Part shown: positions 22,029 to 34,679 of the stretch, piece after piece
How the letters are laid out: each line of letters begins with the position of its first letter
How positions within the stretch are numbered: position 1 is the stretch's first letter
From: Inia geoffrensis
Taxonomy: Eukaryota; Chordata; Mammalia; Artiodactyla; Iniidae
Direction of reading: 5' to 3'
Assembly (NCBI GenBank): GCA_036417435.1
Contig: CM070900.1
Span: 31,473,496 to 31,537,495, forward strand
Length of the DNA: 64,000 bases
Made by a program: the position numbers and the translations under genes
The notes under the pieces: model-generated
Databases searched by the model: none
Seen by the model: the letters and a program-made list of their open reading frames with translations, nothing else
Told to the model about the DNA's origin: nothing

Positions 22029-24814
22029 ATTATTATCTTCTTGGCAGTGATACTGATAGCCGCCCTCCTTATAGTGCCTCTAGGACTGACAGCCAAAGAT
22101 CCACAAAAACAATCTTTCCAAATTTTACTCAAGCGACTCAAGTTGATTTTTCTTTTGTAATAAAGTTGACATATTAAAAAATTATAAACACAGATTGCTC
22201 AAATGAAAGCATTTTGAATAGACTTCTCAACTGAGGTTTTTTTTTTTTTTACATGCTTCAGTGATAGTGATTCTTTTTATCAGTCAAAGTAAATCAATAT
22301 TTATGTCATCCAAGAAATCTGACTAATGCTAGGAATTACTGAATAGGCAATTACATTTCAAATGCAAAATTTAACAAAATAGTGGTATAATGTAGGAAGC
22401 AAATGAAGTAGCAATACAGTAAAACCAAGTGCATTTCAAAGAGCCCACTGATTTGAAGCTTTTCCAGTCTGTTTTCAAATCTTCTTTTGATATTCATAAA
22501 TTCAAATTAAATAATAGAATTAATGAAAGAAATAAGAGATGTCTTAAAGGTATCATCTTTCAGCATAATATTCTTGGGTAGTTTATGACTACAGAGTGGC
22601 AGCTTTATCCACTTTAACAGTGAGCTTCAGGGAACAGGGCTGAAAAGTATATTCATGAGGAAATACGTCAAGTTCGTTAAATGCTTAACATATCATAAGT
22701 AAAGACTTAATTTTTTAATAAAAGCGTACATCTGTCTCCCCTACTCTAAATTCTAACATGCATTTTTAATCTAAAATATCTCCTTTCCTACTGTGGAATT
22801 GGAGAAATAAGATGATTCAATAAAATCATTCTTTTTTGAATTTACTTACTTGGTGATTATACTTGTCAAATTAGTTTGACAAATTATTCCTATAATATTC
22901 ATCATAGGGCCTAGAGTCCATAAGTAACAGATAAACTCTGTGAGTCACACCACTCTATGTATGATTTTGCTTATTTGTAAATTTGATAATGTCAACATAT
23001 AGTTCTATACATTGATTTTTCTAAAATCACATCACTTTTTATTACCTGGAGGAAAACATGCAATAAATTACACTTTATTTATGCATCCATTTTATTGATA
23101 ACAATCTTGGAACGTTTTCTTGCTTTCTTTGATAGGGGGTCTTCCAGGCATTTAAAGTGACCAACTCCATGACTTGCCTAAGACTTTCCCAGTTTTAGCC
23201 TAAAGTTCCACGTAAGCGTGAAGGGAGAAACTTTATAGAAAGTTATATAACCTTCCACTCCATCTAGTCATAATGTCAAGAGTTGTAATTTGTAGAACAA
23301 TAGAGAAAAACATCATACGTATGTAAGTTTACAAAGCAAAAGCAATTCCAAATACTCTGAACCAAATAATCCTGAAGCTGAGTTCTATGAAATCTCTGGA
23401 TACAATTCTCCTCAAACCTTAGGTTTTAAACATCAAGAAAGTGACACAGGGATTACAGTTGACTCAAAGTCATAGATTCTGAGCTTGCAGTCTCAGATTA
23501 TTTATTCTGTTCAACATCCTCTATATTTATTTATGTTTTCTCTGGCCTCCAAACCTTCAGTTTTCAGTAAGGAAATTGTCACAGCTAGGTTTTTGTATTC
23601 TACCCAGAGAGTCCATATCCTACTGATTCTAGGTTTACTCTCTTCCTTAATCTTAACCTTTCTCTTACTCGACACACTTAAAATCACCATGAATTCACAG
23701 GAAAATACCTGCAATAAATGGCAGAATTGGTAATGGAACAGTTGAGCATTCATTACAAAGTCAGATGAGTTCTTTGTCATTTACGAAGACAGGAGAGACT
23801 GACATTAAAATACAGTTCATTAAAAGTGAATTTTAGCCTGGCCATTTACAGTGCCAAAACATCTGGAGGCTATTCTAATTTATACCGGAATGCCTTCAAA
23901 AATATTTGAACTCCTAACTAAACACAAGGGAATTGGTAAGTAGAAGGCTGTGGGTATTGTACTGAAGTGAGATATCTATTTATTTTTCAGAAAACTGCCA
24001 TATATCAGCCTAACTACCCTTCAACACAAACTCAGTTACGCTTTTGAAAATTGTTACTTTTCCCTTGCCCTTCAGTTTTTACCTTACCATTTTTTCTGGA
24101 ATACGTGTTGACAAATGGTTCAGGGAAGTAAGTGGTTAAGTACGCTAAACTAATCCCCTCCAACCCCACATACAGATTGCTCATCCTTATCTAAATGAAA
24201 GGCGGAGGATCAGAGCTAAGTAAGGGGACATGGTGCAAAGGTACAAATGAATCCAATGCAATAGATAGCCACAGCAAAACTGCCCCTACTTGTCCTTGCA
24301 AAGCTAACCTATCTCAGGAGCTACCACAAACAATATCCATGCATTCCTCTCCAACATTTGAGTTGAGGCTGTTTATTTACATGACGCTTTATAAGAGCTT
24401 TGGACTTCACTTTTTTTTTTTTAATTCCTCATAATATCTTCTTAGATAATTAAGCGGCAACTCTTTAAAAAGTGAAAAGAATCTTAGTCAGCTTTATGGA
24501 GTGTGTGAGTCAATGGTGAGGTAAATCAAATGCATAAGAAAAAAAAAAATCACTTAGGCGAGGACCCAAAGCTGTTTGACTTCCAATTCCTATTGACTAG
24601 TAACATATAGCATTTTATTCTCCAAACATCTCGTTTTACCAGGAAAAGAAACCACAACAACAACCATATCTTGCTAGTAGTTTCAGTATACAATTTCAAA
24701 TTTTATCTTAATGGCAAAGACTTTCCTGGCCTTACCAGTCAGATAAATCAAGTGTTTCTCTGTTTTCTCTCACTAGACTATTCAAACCTCTATTGACTAA
24801 TTTCTATCTGTCTT
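22029..24814. other. Repeat-poor single-copy DNA
   Basis: No confident repeat or gene over 2.8 kb. Poly-T/A runs occur at 22237-22249, 24409-24422 and 24539-24549. Short open frames (23485-23733, 23511-23780, 24195-24434) show no domain features and overlap on opposite strands. Confidence 0.45.
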
Positions 24815-24905
24815 AGTTTTCAAGGGCAAAGGCTTTGTGACTCCAGTTCCAAATACCAAGCCCAGTGCCTTACCCAGAGAGGTGCTGAATGAGTATATGA
24901 GATTA
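24815..24905 (+). repeat. L2 3'-end relic
   Basis: Pattern typical of the L2 3'UTR: 'caagggcaaaggctttgtga', 'agcccagtgccttacccaga' and 'gaggtgctgaatgagtatat'. Confidence 0.55.
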
Positions 24906-26139
24906 CGCACAGTGTATCACCATAGTTAGTCAAGGATGATTCTTGTTTCATGTTTTATGTATAGTGTTGTTTACTTTACAGTTGAAAAGGAGTTTTAGTT
25001 GTGTATGTGTATTTCTTGTCCCAATATTTTGTTTAGAAACATATTGGGAGTCATCATGAGCTACTATCAAGTTAAATGACTCACAGTTGATTTATTCATT
25101 CACTTAACAAACACCTATTCCTAAGCATGCATAAATAAAACAATCACCATATGCCTTACTTGCACTAGGCTTATAAACACAACAGTGATCAGAACAGAGA
25201 TTTCAATCCAGATCTCTCTGAAGCTTGGTCTCTTTAATTTCTATTCTTTTTTGTCTTCCAAAACTCTGGGCTGAATCCAGAATGTTAAACTATACAATGA
25301 GTCAAATTAGTTTGTTATACATCTTGTTAGTGACAACTGAAATTTATATTCATATTTTTCTTACTTCTCCTTTTCTTCTGCTTCAAATTCTCCCTGCCAT
25401 AACTCCTTTCCAATGCTAAGGGTGTCACATAATCTGTTCATAAAATATTCACAAATATAGCAGTCAATATTACATTTTATTTGTACCTATATTCAGAGCT
25501 GATGTTCATCCAGTACATGTTGATATGAACAGACTGTTTATATATGCTTTCAATTCTTATTGTCCAATGTGTGTGCCATATCATTTTCTATAGCACCCCC
25601 ATGTCTCATACAGAGCCCCATGATCAGGGTGTCCAAGAGAAAACAAGACTATTCTATTTCTCATGGTCAGTGTGGCAGTCAAGGGGACAGTTGCCAACAA
25701 GCAGGGCAGACAGGACAGGATTGACTAAATCATGTGGTACATGTTTTTTACTTTTACTTGCATATCACTTTCTTTTCTTCTGATAAACACACCTAGTTTT
25801 CATCTAGGGAACTCCCCCTTTGACACTGGGTGATAGGCAGGACTACAATCAAAGTGCTCTGTTGACTTTCCTAGTGCCCTGCCAATGCGTAGGCATGCTG
25901 TTCAAACATAACTCATCTAGTTGTCACTCTTAGAAATTTGAACGTGAGCAAAGAAACAGAAAAGCTAAAAATAAATAAATAAATAAGTAAGTAACTAAAC
26001 AGTTTGGCTCACTGGCAACACTCTGACAATATTATGTATTAGTTTTTATCATCTGCATTCTTAAGTGTAGCTATTTTCGTACTTCCTGAGGGTCATTTCC
26101 CTTACTCCACGCCCCCAGGTACTCCATCAATTGTGTCAG
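24906..26139. other. Non-coding DNA
   Basis: No gene recognised. A short AAAT/AAGT simple repeat lies at 25969-25995. Confidence 0.4.
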
Positions 26140-26568
26140 TGTTATCAGTTGACTTGTGAGCTCCAAAAATATATGTTGAAGTCCTGATTCACAGTACCTG
26201 TGAATGTAACCTTATTTCGAAAAAGGATCTTTGCAGAAGTAATCAAATTAAGATGGAGGTCATTAAGGTGGGCCCTAATCCAAAAGGACTATTGTCATTA
26301 TAAGAATAGGAGAAGAGACACAGAGACAAATACACAAGCAATAAGCCTTATGATGACAGAAGCAGAAATTGGAGTGACTGGCCTACAAGCCAACAACTGC
26401 CTGCAACATCGGAAGCTAAGAAAGGGGCTTAGAATAGATTCTCCCCTAGAGACTTAGACACCTAGATTTCAGATGTCTAGCCTCCAGAAATGAGATAGTA
26501 AATTTCTGTTGTTTTAAAGCCACCCAGTTTGTGATACTTTGTTATCTCAGTCCTAGGAAACTAAAATA
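26140..26568 (+). repeat. MaLR-like LTR
   Basis: Contains 'atgttgaagtcctgattcac', 'gtaaccttatttcgaaaaag', 'aggtcattaaggtgggccct', 'ctagcctccagaaatgagat', 'aatttctgttgttttaaagc' and 'cacccagtttgtgatact', the layout of an old mammalian LTR with a terminal 'cctaggaaactaaaatag'. The 85-codon frame inside it is a by-product. Confidence 0.7.
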
Positions 26569-26699
26569 GCTAGTTACTCTAAAATCTTCAAGAAAGAAAT
26601 AACAGAGCTTAAAAATTAGAGAACCTGACAGTCATTATTTGCTGCAACTTAATTTTGTTTAGATATAATTTGGGTGACTTTATATACAAGGAGGTTGGG

Positions 26700-26975
26700 T
26701 GTCTCTTTCAGTCTAGTCATGGTAATCCTATTCTAAGTTGTCCCTCACTGATCTAAAAAAGCCAATGTGATCCAACTCTGGCCAATGACTCACAGGGGGA
26801 ATCTGCTAAGAGTCTTCTGGAAATGGGTTTTCCTCCTAAGAAAAGAGACTGGCAGGTACAGTAAGAAAAGATGTGTTTTTCTCCACCTGCTTACCTTCTG
26901 CTACAGAAATTGTCTGTGGAGTATTGCAGATGTCTTGTAACCATGTGGTAAGACATCATCAACACAATGAGTATT
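26700..26975 (+). repeat. MLT1-like LTR fragment
   Basis: Words such as 'ctctggccaatgactcacag', 'gaatctgctaagagtcttct' and 'ggttttcctcctaagaaaag' followed by 'gtaaccatgtggtaagacat' fit a diverged MLT1-type LTR. Boundaries are approximate. Confidence 0.5.
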
Positions 26976-28591
26976 TATTAGAAGCAGAATGAACTTGCGT
27001 ACTTGCATAAGCCACTGCACAAACCCTGGAATCAGTAGTCTCTGGACTTATGTGAGTTTAAAAGTAACCCATTACATTAGCCACTTTCTGTTGTGTATTC
27101 TAGTATCTTTAGTCAAAAGCATCTTACAATATCTGTACAATATCATAGTCTGGGAACTGTCTAAGGACTTCAATCCAGTAGGTCAGCTAGCTAACAAGAG
27201 TGGCATTAGTGATCAGATGTTTGAAGGTAATTTCTAATTAGTGCAAGGACTATTGTGTTTATTGTCTGGTGTTACAGTACATCATGTGGATGTCTACTTT
27301 GACACAACTGCAAAGTAATTGTTACAGATACTGAATCAGTTATGCAGGAATTCCTAAAATATCCTGAAAACTGGATTTCCCTTTAGTCTTCTCCTAATAT
27401 TTTCAACGTCTCTGGGCCACAGACTTTGGTATTTTTAGCTTCGATTCGGGGGAGAATATGAGACAGAAAAAATTGGGACAGAAAAATAAAAAGAATGACA
27501 AAACTAAGTGAACAGCTCTAACATAATGAAAACCTGGGATAGATTAAGAGTTTAAAATTTTTATTCCTGAAATATAGATATGGAGGTCTGAATCATAGTA
27601 GTTTTTCCCTAAAAATTTTGTTTTGCTAAGGAAGTCTCTTGTGTAGTTTAAAGACATTGAATTTAGTTCGGGAACAGGTACTAGGAAATGTCCTTGTCAG
27701 TCAGAAAGCTCTTACCCTTTCAAGTAAAGCAAGCTAACTGTAGGTTAGGAATGGATTTTACTTTTTATTTATTTGTGTTTGTTGCATGATTGCATTCTTT
27801 CTCATAATTGCCTCCTCCTGCAAAGCCAAATACCATGGCCATGTTCACAGCAGGAAGTGGGCAATGGGATAGAGAGGCACCTATGTCTGTACTGATTTAC
27901 AAAAAAAAAAAAAAAAATTCCACTTCCCCCCAAAGACTTCCCCTTTAGGCTCATTAACTTTCAGTGACCCTCAAGACCACCTTTAGTTGCAAGGTAGAAT
28001 GTCAAAGCAAGAAACACAATTCTTACAGGTGAGTAGTATCAATCATCATCTATTATCCACCGTAAGCCACAACAAGGTATTCTAAGTAAAGTAGAAAAAA
28101 CAAATAGATCTCGGGTGTGCAAATAGTGGTGTCTACCATATTAAGTATAGTCATAAAAGAGTCTAGATAGTTTCTTACCTGAACATTTTGGTTAATATAA
28201 ACTTCCTTTGCCACAATTTCACACATAGTCAGAAAAGAGTTAACATCTGCATGGCCTAGATGAGTTCAGATAAACTAAACACTTGATTAATGTGTTTTAA
28301 TGGCTAGGCTAGTGCTTATTTGTATGTAGGCATTATAAAATGTAAAGACTTTTCAATATAAAACCTGAGACACTACTAGAGTGGGGCAAAACTTTTTGAA
28401 TTTACTGAATGTTGCATTTAATGTTTTAGAAACTTATCCTAGGAACTATATGGAATTACATACTGATATTTACTTAATAAGATTTCACAGTGTGTATAAA
28501 TATATAAATAGATGTACATTTGTTATGATATTGTATTTGGGGTATCAGATGCTGAGCTATCTTTTGTGGTCATGTTTTATTTTTATCACAG
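26976..28591. other. Non-coding DNA
   Basis: Nothing recognised. Poly-A run at 27900-27917. Confidence 0.4.
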
Positions 28592-28671
28592 GCAATTTTT
28601 CATATTGTCCTATTATCATAGGAATACTTTCTACAGAGAAAATGTGCTTAAGCCATTACGCTAAATGTATG
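28592..28671 (+). other. Exon-like 80 bp segment, unproven
   Basis: Preceded by a T-rich tract ending 'ttttatttttatcacag' and followed by a near-consensus donor ATG|GTAAGTA (28672 on). One of three frames is open across it and lies inside a 119-codon open stretch (28381-28740). I do not recognise the peptide. Splice-like pairs of this quality occur by chance in tens of kilobases, so this is a candidate only. Confidence 0.2.
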
Positions 28672-30649
28672 GTAAGTACTATATCTTATATTATGGATTG
28701 CTATATGATTTATCTTATCAAGTACAAAAACAAAGGATGAATCGTGTCCTCTTTATATAACGTTTACTTTAAATTCTATAAAGTGCAATGTATTTACTTC
28801 CTTGAACTCTGTTTTGTTCCTCTTATTCTCAACCATAGTAAATATCTGCACATGTAGGCTGCCTGTAGCTTCCACGTGCTGGAGAGTGAATAGATAAAAG
28901 GATGAAATGATAGAAGACCAAAATTTAGCATCAACCTTGACACAAATGCAATGCACACAAGAGATTCTGATTTATATTCCTATTATGTGAAATGAGGATT
29001 TCATTTCTGGATTTTCACAATTTCAAGGAACTCCTATTTACCAAGGCAGAGTCATGAGGCTCACCAAGCAGCTGTGTGGGTCTGTAACCACCTGAAGTCC
29101 AGCTGTGACTGTGGATTTTCAAGTGTATTAGGATGAGGGGAAACTTTCTAAAACCCATTTCCAGTATCTGTGCTTGAATTTAGCCTATGAAGGTTTTATG
29201 AAAAATTAGAGATGATGACTCAGCTTGTTGTATCCATGCTTTGCAGGCAAAATTCATCTTTTTGAAAATTAACATAGGCTAAAGATGTCAGGTATAATCA
29301 CTTATAAATCAAACCTAGCAAATCCTCTTTATTCATGTATATAAAATGAGAAATATTTATATGTATCATTCACTTTCTTCAAACTATCATAACACCCCTT
29401 GACCTGATGAGAAAGGAAGGTGAATGTTGTGAAGTTATGGCTCTGATCCATGTACAGAAATCCTTGTTAGCATAGATAATGAAGGTGGTTTGACTGTCAA
29501 TAAGCAAGTATTATTACCTTCTGAAAGCCCCAAGTAAAAGCCATGTTTTCAGCAATGGTTCATTGAGGTGGAGGAAGGTAAACAATTTGACTGAAGCCAA
29601 TCTGTGAAATGACCAAATCTCATAAAACTATCAAAAAATCTGTTAAATCCAATCCAGGTTAATGTGTTATGGCTGTTTATTGCCAGGGGCCCGAGCAGGG
29701 GCAAAGGCAGGTAGGAGGCAGGAGGACATGCGAGTATAAATGCAAGGGCAAAGGGATAGGAGGACAGAGTTGGGGCAGAGGAAGGTGAAGCGGCCTGGGT
29801 GTTCTCAAAACTAAAGAGGAAAATTTATGTTTACGGAAAAGTTCACTCTTTCTTGGAAAATGTTCAGAAATGAGGAAATGCTAGGTATCTAAAATTAGTC
29901 ATGCCATAAATTCAATATTTGGCAAGTTGATTTTCACTGAATGGGCTTTTAGCAAATTGATGTTGGCTGCATTTAATAGTGTCAAAAGCCACTAAATACT
30001 CTGGATTAAACTTTTCTGCATGGAAAGTATTCCTTACAGTAGTGTGAATGACTTTAATCCAATCAGATCAACAGCTTGCTCTGAACTAGACGAGACAGGA
30101 TGGGAGGTCAAGTTCAACTGGGTGGGAGGGAGGGGGTATTTGATCTCAGGGCTTCCACAGGTGGTGAGTTACTGTGAATAACAGAAAAAGGTAGAGAACA
30201 AACTAAATGTCTCGTTATAGAGCAAGGTTAAATAATATATAGAATACGGGTTTAGGCATTTATAGGATAGTGAATATTTATCAACATGGCAAGATACTTT
30301 ATGCAGTAGACTGTGAGAGCAGAAACTTTATCTGATGTGCTCACTATTAAACCTAGCGCAGTACCTGGTATAAAGGAAAAGGGATCAGATTACCAAAGAT
30401 AATATAAAATATCATATTTTCTGTTTAAAAAAATTTGAAAGAAAATTTCCTAAGGTTTAAACAGTGCTAGGTATTTTTAAATTATTTATTTATAATTTCT
30501 AATTTATATCAATAAACATGTTACTTTTTAGAGAAAAATAAAATTAATGGAATTCCATTGTTCTGAAATAGTTTGCAAACTTCTTATTATCTTTTGGTAT
30601 CCTTGAATTCAGATTGTATATGTGACCATTTTTTGCCATTTGGCTAATA
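28672..30649. other. Repeat-poor non-coding DNA
   Basis: No gene or confident repeat. 29690-29810 is purine-rich ('ggcaggtaggaggcaggagg'). Confidence 0.4.
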
Positions 30650-31197
30650 TATTCCATTGGACACGTTAGATCAGGCAGTTAGCCAGATACAAGCAGAGAA
30701 GGAAGGCATGGGTCACATGGCAGGAAACCATACATCTCGGGCCGACAGGGGTCCTAGAGGCAGACAAAGCAAGGTAGGAAAAGGTGGGAATCTCCGGCTT
30801 CTGAATGTAACCTTTTGCTCATTATGGCCTCATTACAATAAAATTAGTCTGGCTGATAAGAAGTGCTCATCATGTACCAACACCATGATACCTCTGATCA
30901 AGACTAACTAAATAAGGACAAAAATCCCTCCTCCCCTTGGGAAGGTGCAGATGGGATAAAAATCAGGAAATACAACCCAAGACCCCTCCCTCTGCAATGA
31001 ATTTCCCACCCAATCATTTTCATACTCCATATAACCAGCTTGCCAAAGAAACTCAGGGCAGCTGCTCACCTGAGCCTGCCTGCTTGCCCTCCCGAGAGTG
31101 TACTGTTGCTTAATAAATCATGGTTTTGCTCTCTTGGTCTCTGTGTCTCTGAATTCTTTCTGCAATGGAACAAGAACCTACTCTCCAGTAACAGACA
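30650..31197 (+). repeat. Probable solo LTR, ERV1-type
   Basis: The sequence has LTR architecture: a CCTCCTCCCC-rich promoter-like part, 'catactccatataaccagct' as a TATA-like site (about 31021), then a pyrimidine-rich R region with the polyadenylation signal AATAAA (in 'ttgcttaataaatcatgg', about 31110) followed by a GT-rich 'ctcttggtctctgtgtctct' element. Class I LTRs commonly have this order. No gag, pol or env lies beside it, so it is solo. The exact ends and duplication are unresolved. Confidence 0.55.
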
Positions 31198-32469
31198 TAA
31201 GACCAATCATGCTGCCCTCCTCACCCCGACAAAAAAAAAAAAGCAACTCCATATATTCACCCTATAACTGATACTTAAGAAGCAGTATGTTGTATATAAT
31301 TTTCTGCTTAGATCTATTAAAAGCATGCATGTCAAGATGATTTCAGTTACATTCTGCTTTTTATGCATATTTATTGCTATGCAAAGGACATGTGGAAAGT
31401 CCACCGAAGTGGATATTGTGCATTAGATATCAGTGACTATCAGTAAGTAAAGAAAACGGAAACTTGCTCAAAGAATCCTTTTGAAGAGGATGTAAGAATA
31501 CAAAGTTCAAGAGTGCTAGAAAATATTCCTTATAAAAGTAGTAGAAAAAAAAAAGTAGTAGTCACTCAGGAGTCATTGTTAGCATATAGCTTTTGGTATA
31601 GTGGTTAATTCATACAGGTTCATTAATAGGTAAAAATGGTTTGTTATACTCATTCTTTACCCAACTTCATGCTTAGCTCCTGAATGTGTCTGCAGATTTT
31701 CTAGGTAAAATTTGGTTTAGTAGAAATCTTAATTTGGAATGTTTTCCTTAGTTCCAAAGCATTAAGATACTCTCCTAAGTGATGTTATCGAAATAATTAA
31801 ATTTCTTCCCTCCCCCATTCCACTGTAATCCATTGCTTTGCTCAAGGGAAGAATATTTGTGTGCTGTCACTTTTTCACACATAGTGATTATTTAAAGAAA
31901 GAAGTCTGCATAAGAATCAATTCTGGCTCAATAGTATAGGAATATTTCCTTTCCTCACAAAGATTCTGTGTATTTTTTTTTTGGAAAAAATTATTAGTAG
32001 AAAAAATTAGATATTTCTATTAGAAAAGAACCTCTGGGCATAGTCTGGAGGTAGGAGAGTGAGAAAAGAGGAACTGATGATGTTCTACATAATCATGCGA
32101 AGACCTATATCTATCACTAATAGGAAATTAAGCTTGAAGTGAAAAAGTGCACTTTGCATTATTCTTCTAAAAATAGTTATTTCAGAGTAATAAAAATGAA
32201 CTATGGGAAATAAAATGAAGATTTGGTGGCCTCATAAATGACTGTGTGGGTGAAAAAAACAACGCTACAGCAATACAAATCCTTGAAGGAAAGAAGTGAA
32301 GATTTGCATTCTGAGGGGTTGAATGCAAAAGCCCAAATGACCCTCCCCCTTACCATTATCGTTTCCTTTTGTTTGTTTTATTTTCTTCAAGGTATTCATC
32401 ACTATACAAAAAAAAAAAAAAAAAAAACTATTGATTGCTTATTTCTCGTTCATTCTTTGTCCTCTCCCT
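31198..32469. other. Non-coding DNA
   Basis: No gene recognised. Homopolymer runs include a T10 near 31972 and an A18-19 at 32409-32427. Confidence 0.4.
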
Positions 32470-32600
32470 GAACTAAAATATGAGCTTTATGAGAACAGGA
32501 GTTCTGTCTACACTGATTGTTGATACATCCTCTTCCCTCTAAGGGTACTTGAACAAAGTAGTTGCTCAATAAACATATGTCATGTGAATATATGAATAAG
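32470..32600 (+). repeat. L2 3'-end relic
   Basis: L2-like order: 'atgagctttatgagaacagg', 'gttctgtctacactg', 'gtagttgctcaataaacata' and 'gtgaatatatgaat'. Confidence 0.65.
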
Positions 32601-33214
32601 TTATACTATGAGGAATTAAGGAACAGGGCAATTAAGAGGAGCTGAGGTCAGTATCATCATTCACATAGAAATATTATAATGCTGGAGGACAAGAGTGTGA
32701 CAACTACGGGAAAGAACAGTGTTCTGGTAGAGATAAAAGCAGTTGGGAGGAGAAGGAGGTACAACAAAGCAACATGATTTTGGCAGACTCAGATACAGAT
32801 GTTGGAAACCATTCTAGAGGAGGAAGGCCTATGAAGCAGAGGAAATGGATTTTTGATTTACTTTGAGAAGAGATGAACTGCTCAACTTACTATAAGTTCT
32901 CATAGGACCTAACTTTTCATTTCTGAGTTATAAAGAAAGGTTATCCAATCCATATTTCCTGAACTGTGTCTAAGCTACGTTCTCACTGCATGGCAATTGT
33001 AGTTTGCAAAGTACATCTGTATAATCCTAAGCGTTTCTTGGCTTACACTCCAGAAAATGTCAGTAGCTTATATCTCATGGGAAATGTTGTAAACATTTTA
33101 ATTAGATACCACTTTGCTTCTGTCTCTTATTTTCTGGAGAAACACAGCTCCTGTTACTTTCCACCTCTGGAGAGAATGCTACAGATAGGATATAGAAAAC
33201 ATAGGTCACTCCAA
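32601..33214. other. Non-coding DNA
   Basis: Nothing recognised. The start of the 133-codon frame at 32966-33367 lies here. That frame runs into simple sequence and has no domain signal. Confidence 0.4.
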
Positions 33215-33358
33215 CATTGCTGTGTATGTGTGTGTGTGAATACAGTCTGTGTATATGTAAAAATATGTATGTTTACAGTGTATGTATGTGAACAATATTT
33301 GTTTTTGTATGTACAGTGTATGTATGTGAACAGCATATGTGTGCATGTATGTGTTCAT
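33215..33358. repeat. TG/TATG-rich simple repeat with a duplicated unit
   Basis: Alternating TGTG and TATG units. A segment with core 'acagtgtatgtatgtgaaca' occurs twice, near 33276-33295 and 33313-33332, giving a 37 bp period. Confidence 0.85.
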
Positions 33359-34164
33359 CATTCCTGATGTGTGCTGTCTGTTTTCAGGATAAAAATTCTG
33401 ATGAAATGAGTTGTTGAAAGACTATCAGGATTTGTTAGAAAGTAGAAACCCAGGTTGTCTCCAAGTTTTAAATTTCAGATGATAAAAAGATCCAGAAGGT
33501 ACTGAACTGTTTTCATTAAGTGGGTTCTGAACATTAGCTGTTCACTAGAGACCAGAAGAGCAAATGACATTACACATAGTCAGAGAGACAACAAAGTGAC
33601 TTGGCATGAGAAAAGAGCACTGTAAGCCATAAAATAAAGACCTTGCAAGATGTTATTCCAGATTGAAGAACTCAGACATTGGGAAATGCAGTGCAATATA
33701 TTGCACTCTGATTATAAAAGAGACCAAAGAAACAAGTACTTGTTTACATTTGTTATATGATAAAAATATAATGAAGTATAAGCACTTTGGGCTTATTACG
33801 TAATGACCTCCAATCAAGCCACCAAATGCATTCCTGAAAAGTTTTAAGGTAAATAGAAAATGAGTTTTGCATAAAGTAACACAGCATTACTGGGACATTG
33901 TATTTATGAGAAATATTCTTGAGTATTTTATGAGTACTCTTAAAGGAGTTTTTTTAAGGACCTATGTCATATATATCCAGGATGGTTCACCACTAGTAGG
34001 ATCTGTGACAATGGGCTAGACTGTATCCAGTTGTTGGCAACTCTGCTTGGATATTTAACAGACATGCCAAATATGGCACAACCAAATGAGAGAAAAAACA
34101 AACAAAAAACCCTCTTAAATCTTAGATCAATATTTAGCCTCAAGCCTTGTTTTCCACAGTCTTT
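33359..34164. other. Non-coding DNA
   Basis: No gene or repeat recognised. Confidence 0.4.
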
Positions 34165-34580
34165 CAAATCTCAGTAAATGTCAGTGTCACTTACCCAATT
34201 GTTCAAGCCAAGAATACCAACATCCTTATCCCTTTGTTTTCACGTTTCCCTATCTTCTATCCATTGGTAAATCATTTTGATCCTAACTTTAAAATGTTTT
34301 TTTTTTTTCTGTATGCAACAGATATTGTTTAACGTATCAACAAATATCTTAAATTCCCACAATTTATTTTCCATATAGCTACCTAAGTATTCTGTTTGAA
34401 GTGTAAATCAGACTTATATATATCTTGATTAAAATCCTCCAGGGATTTCTCATTATTATTAAAATAAAATCCAAGCATCTTACTACTTATAATATTGCCC
34501 CAACTGTACCCCTCCTCCAATTTCCATCACTTATTCTTCTCCAGATACCTTTTGAAATTCTGCTTTTAAACAGCCAAGAC
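34165..34580 (+). repeat. Ancient LINE-like fragment
   Basis: Wording such as 'atctcagtaaatgtcagtgt', 'gttcaagccaagaataccaa', 'ctccagggatttctcattat' and 'aaaataaaatccaagcatct' resembles an old mammalian LINE or LINE-derived repeat. It is heavily decayed and the family is uncertain. Confidence 0.4.
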
Positions 34581-34679
34581 AGGGAGGTTCCCATTATAGA
34601 GGTCTCTCCCACTGAACGCAAGTTTACATCTTGGAAGGAATATAAGTATCTGAGGACTCAGAAGAACAAATGGTAGCAG

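Noticed and set aside
28381..28740. 119-codon plus frame with hydrophobic stretches resembling a membrane protein
   Set aside because: The start is GTG, the composition follows AT-rich DNA and no family is recognised. Only the splice-like segment inside it is kept, as a weak lead.
32966..33367. 133-codon frame rich in Cys and Val
   Set aside because: The second half is translated TG/TATG simple sequence and the first half has no domain signal.
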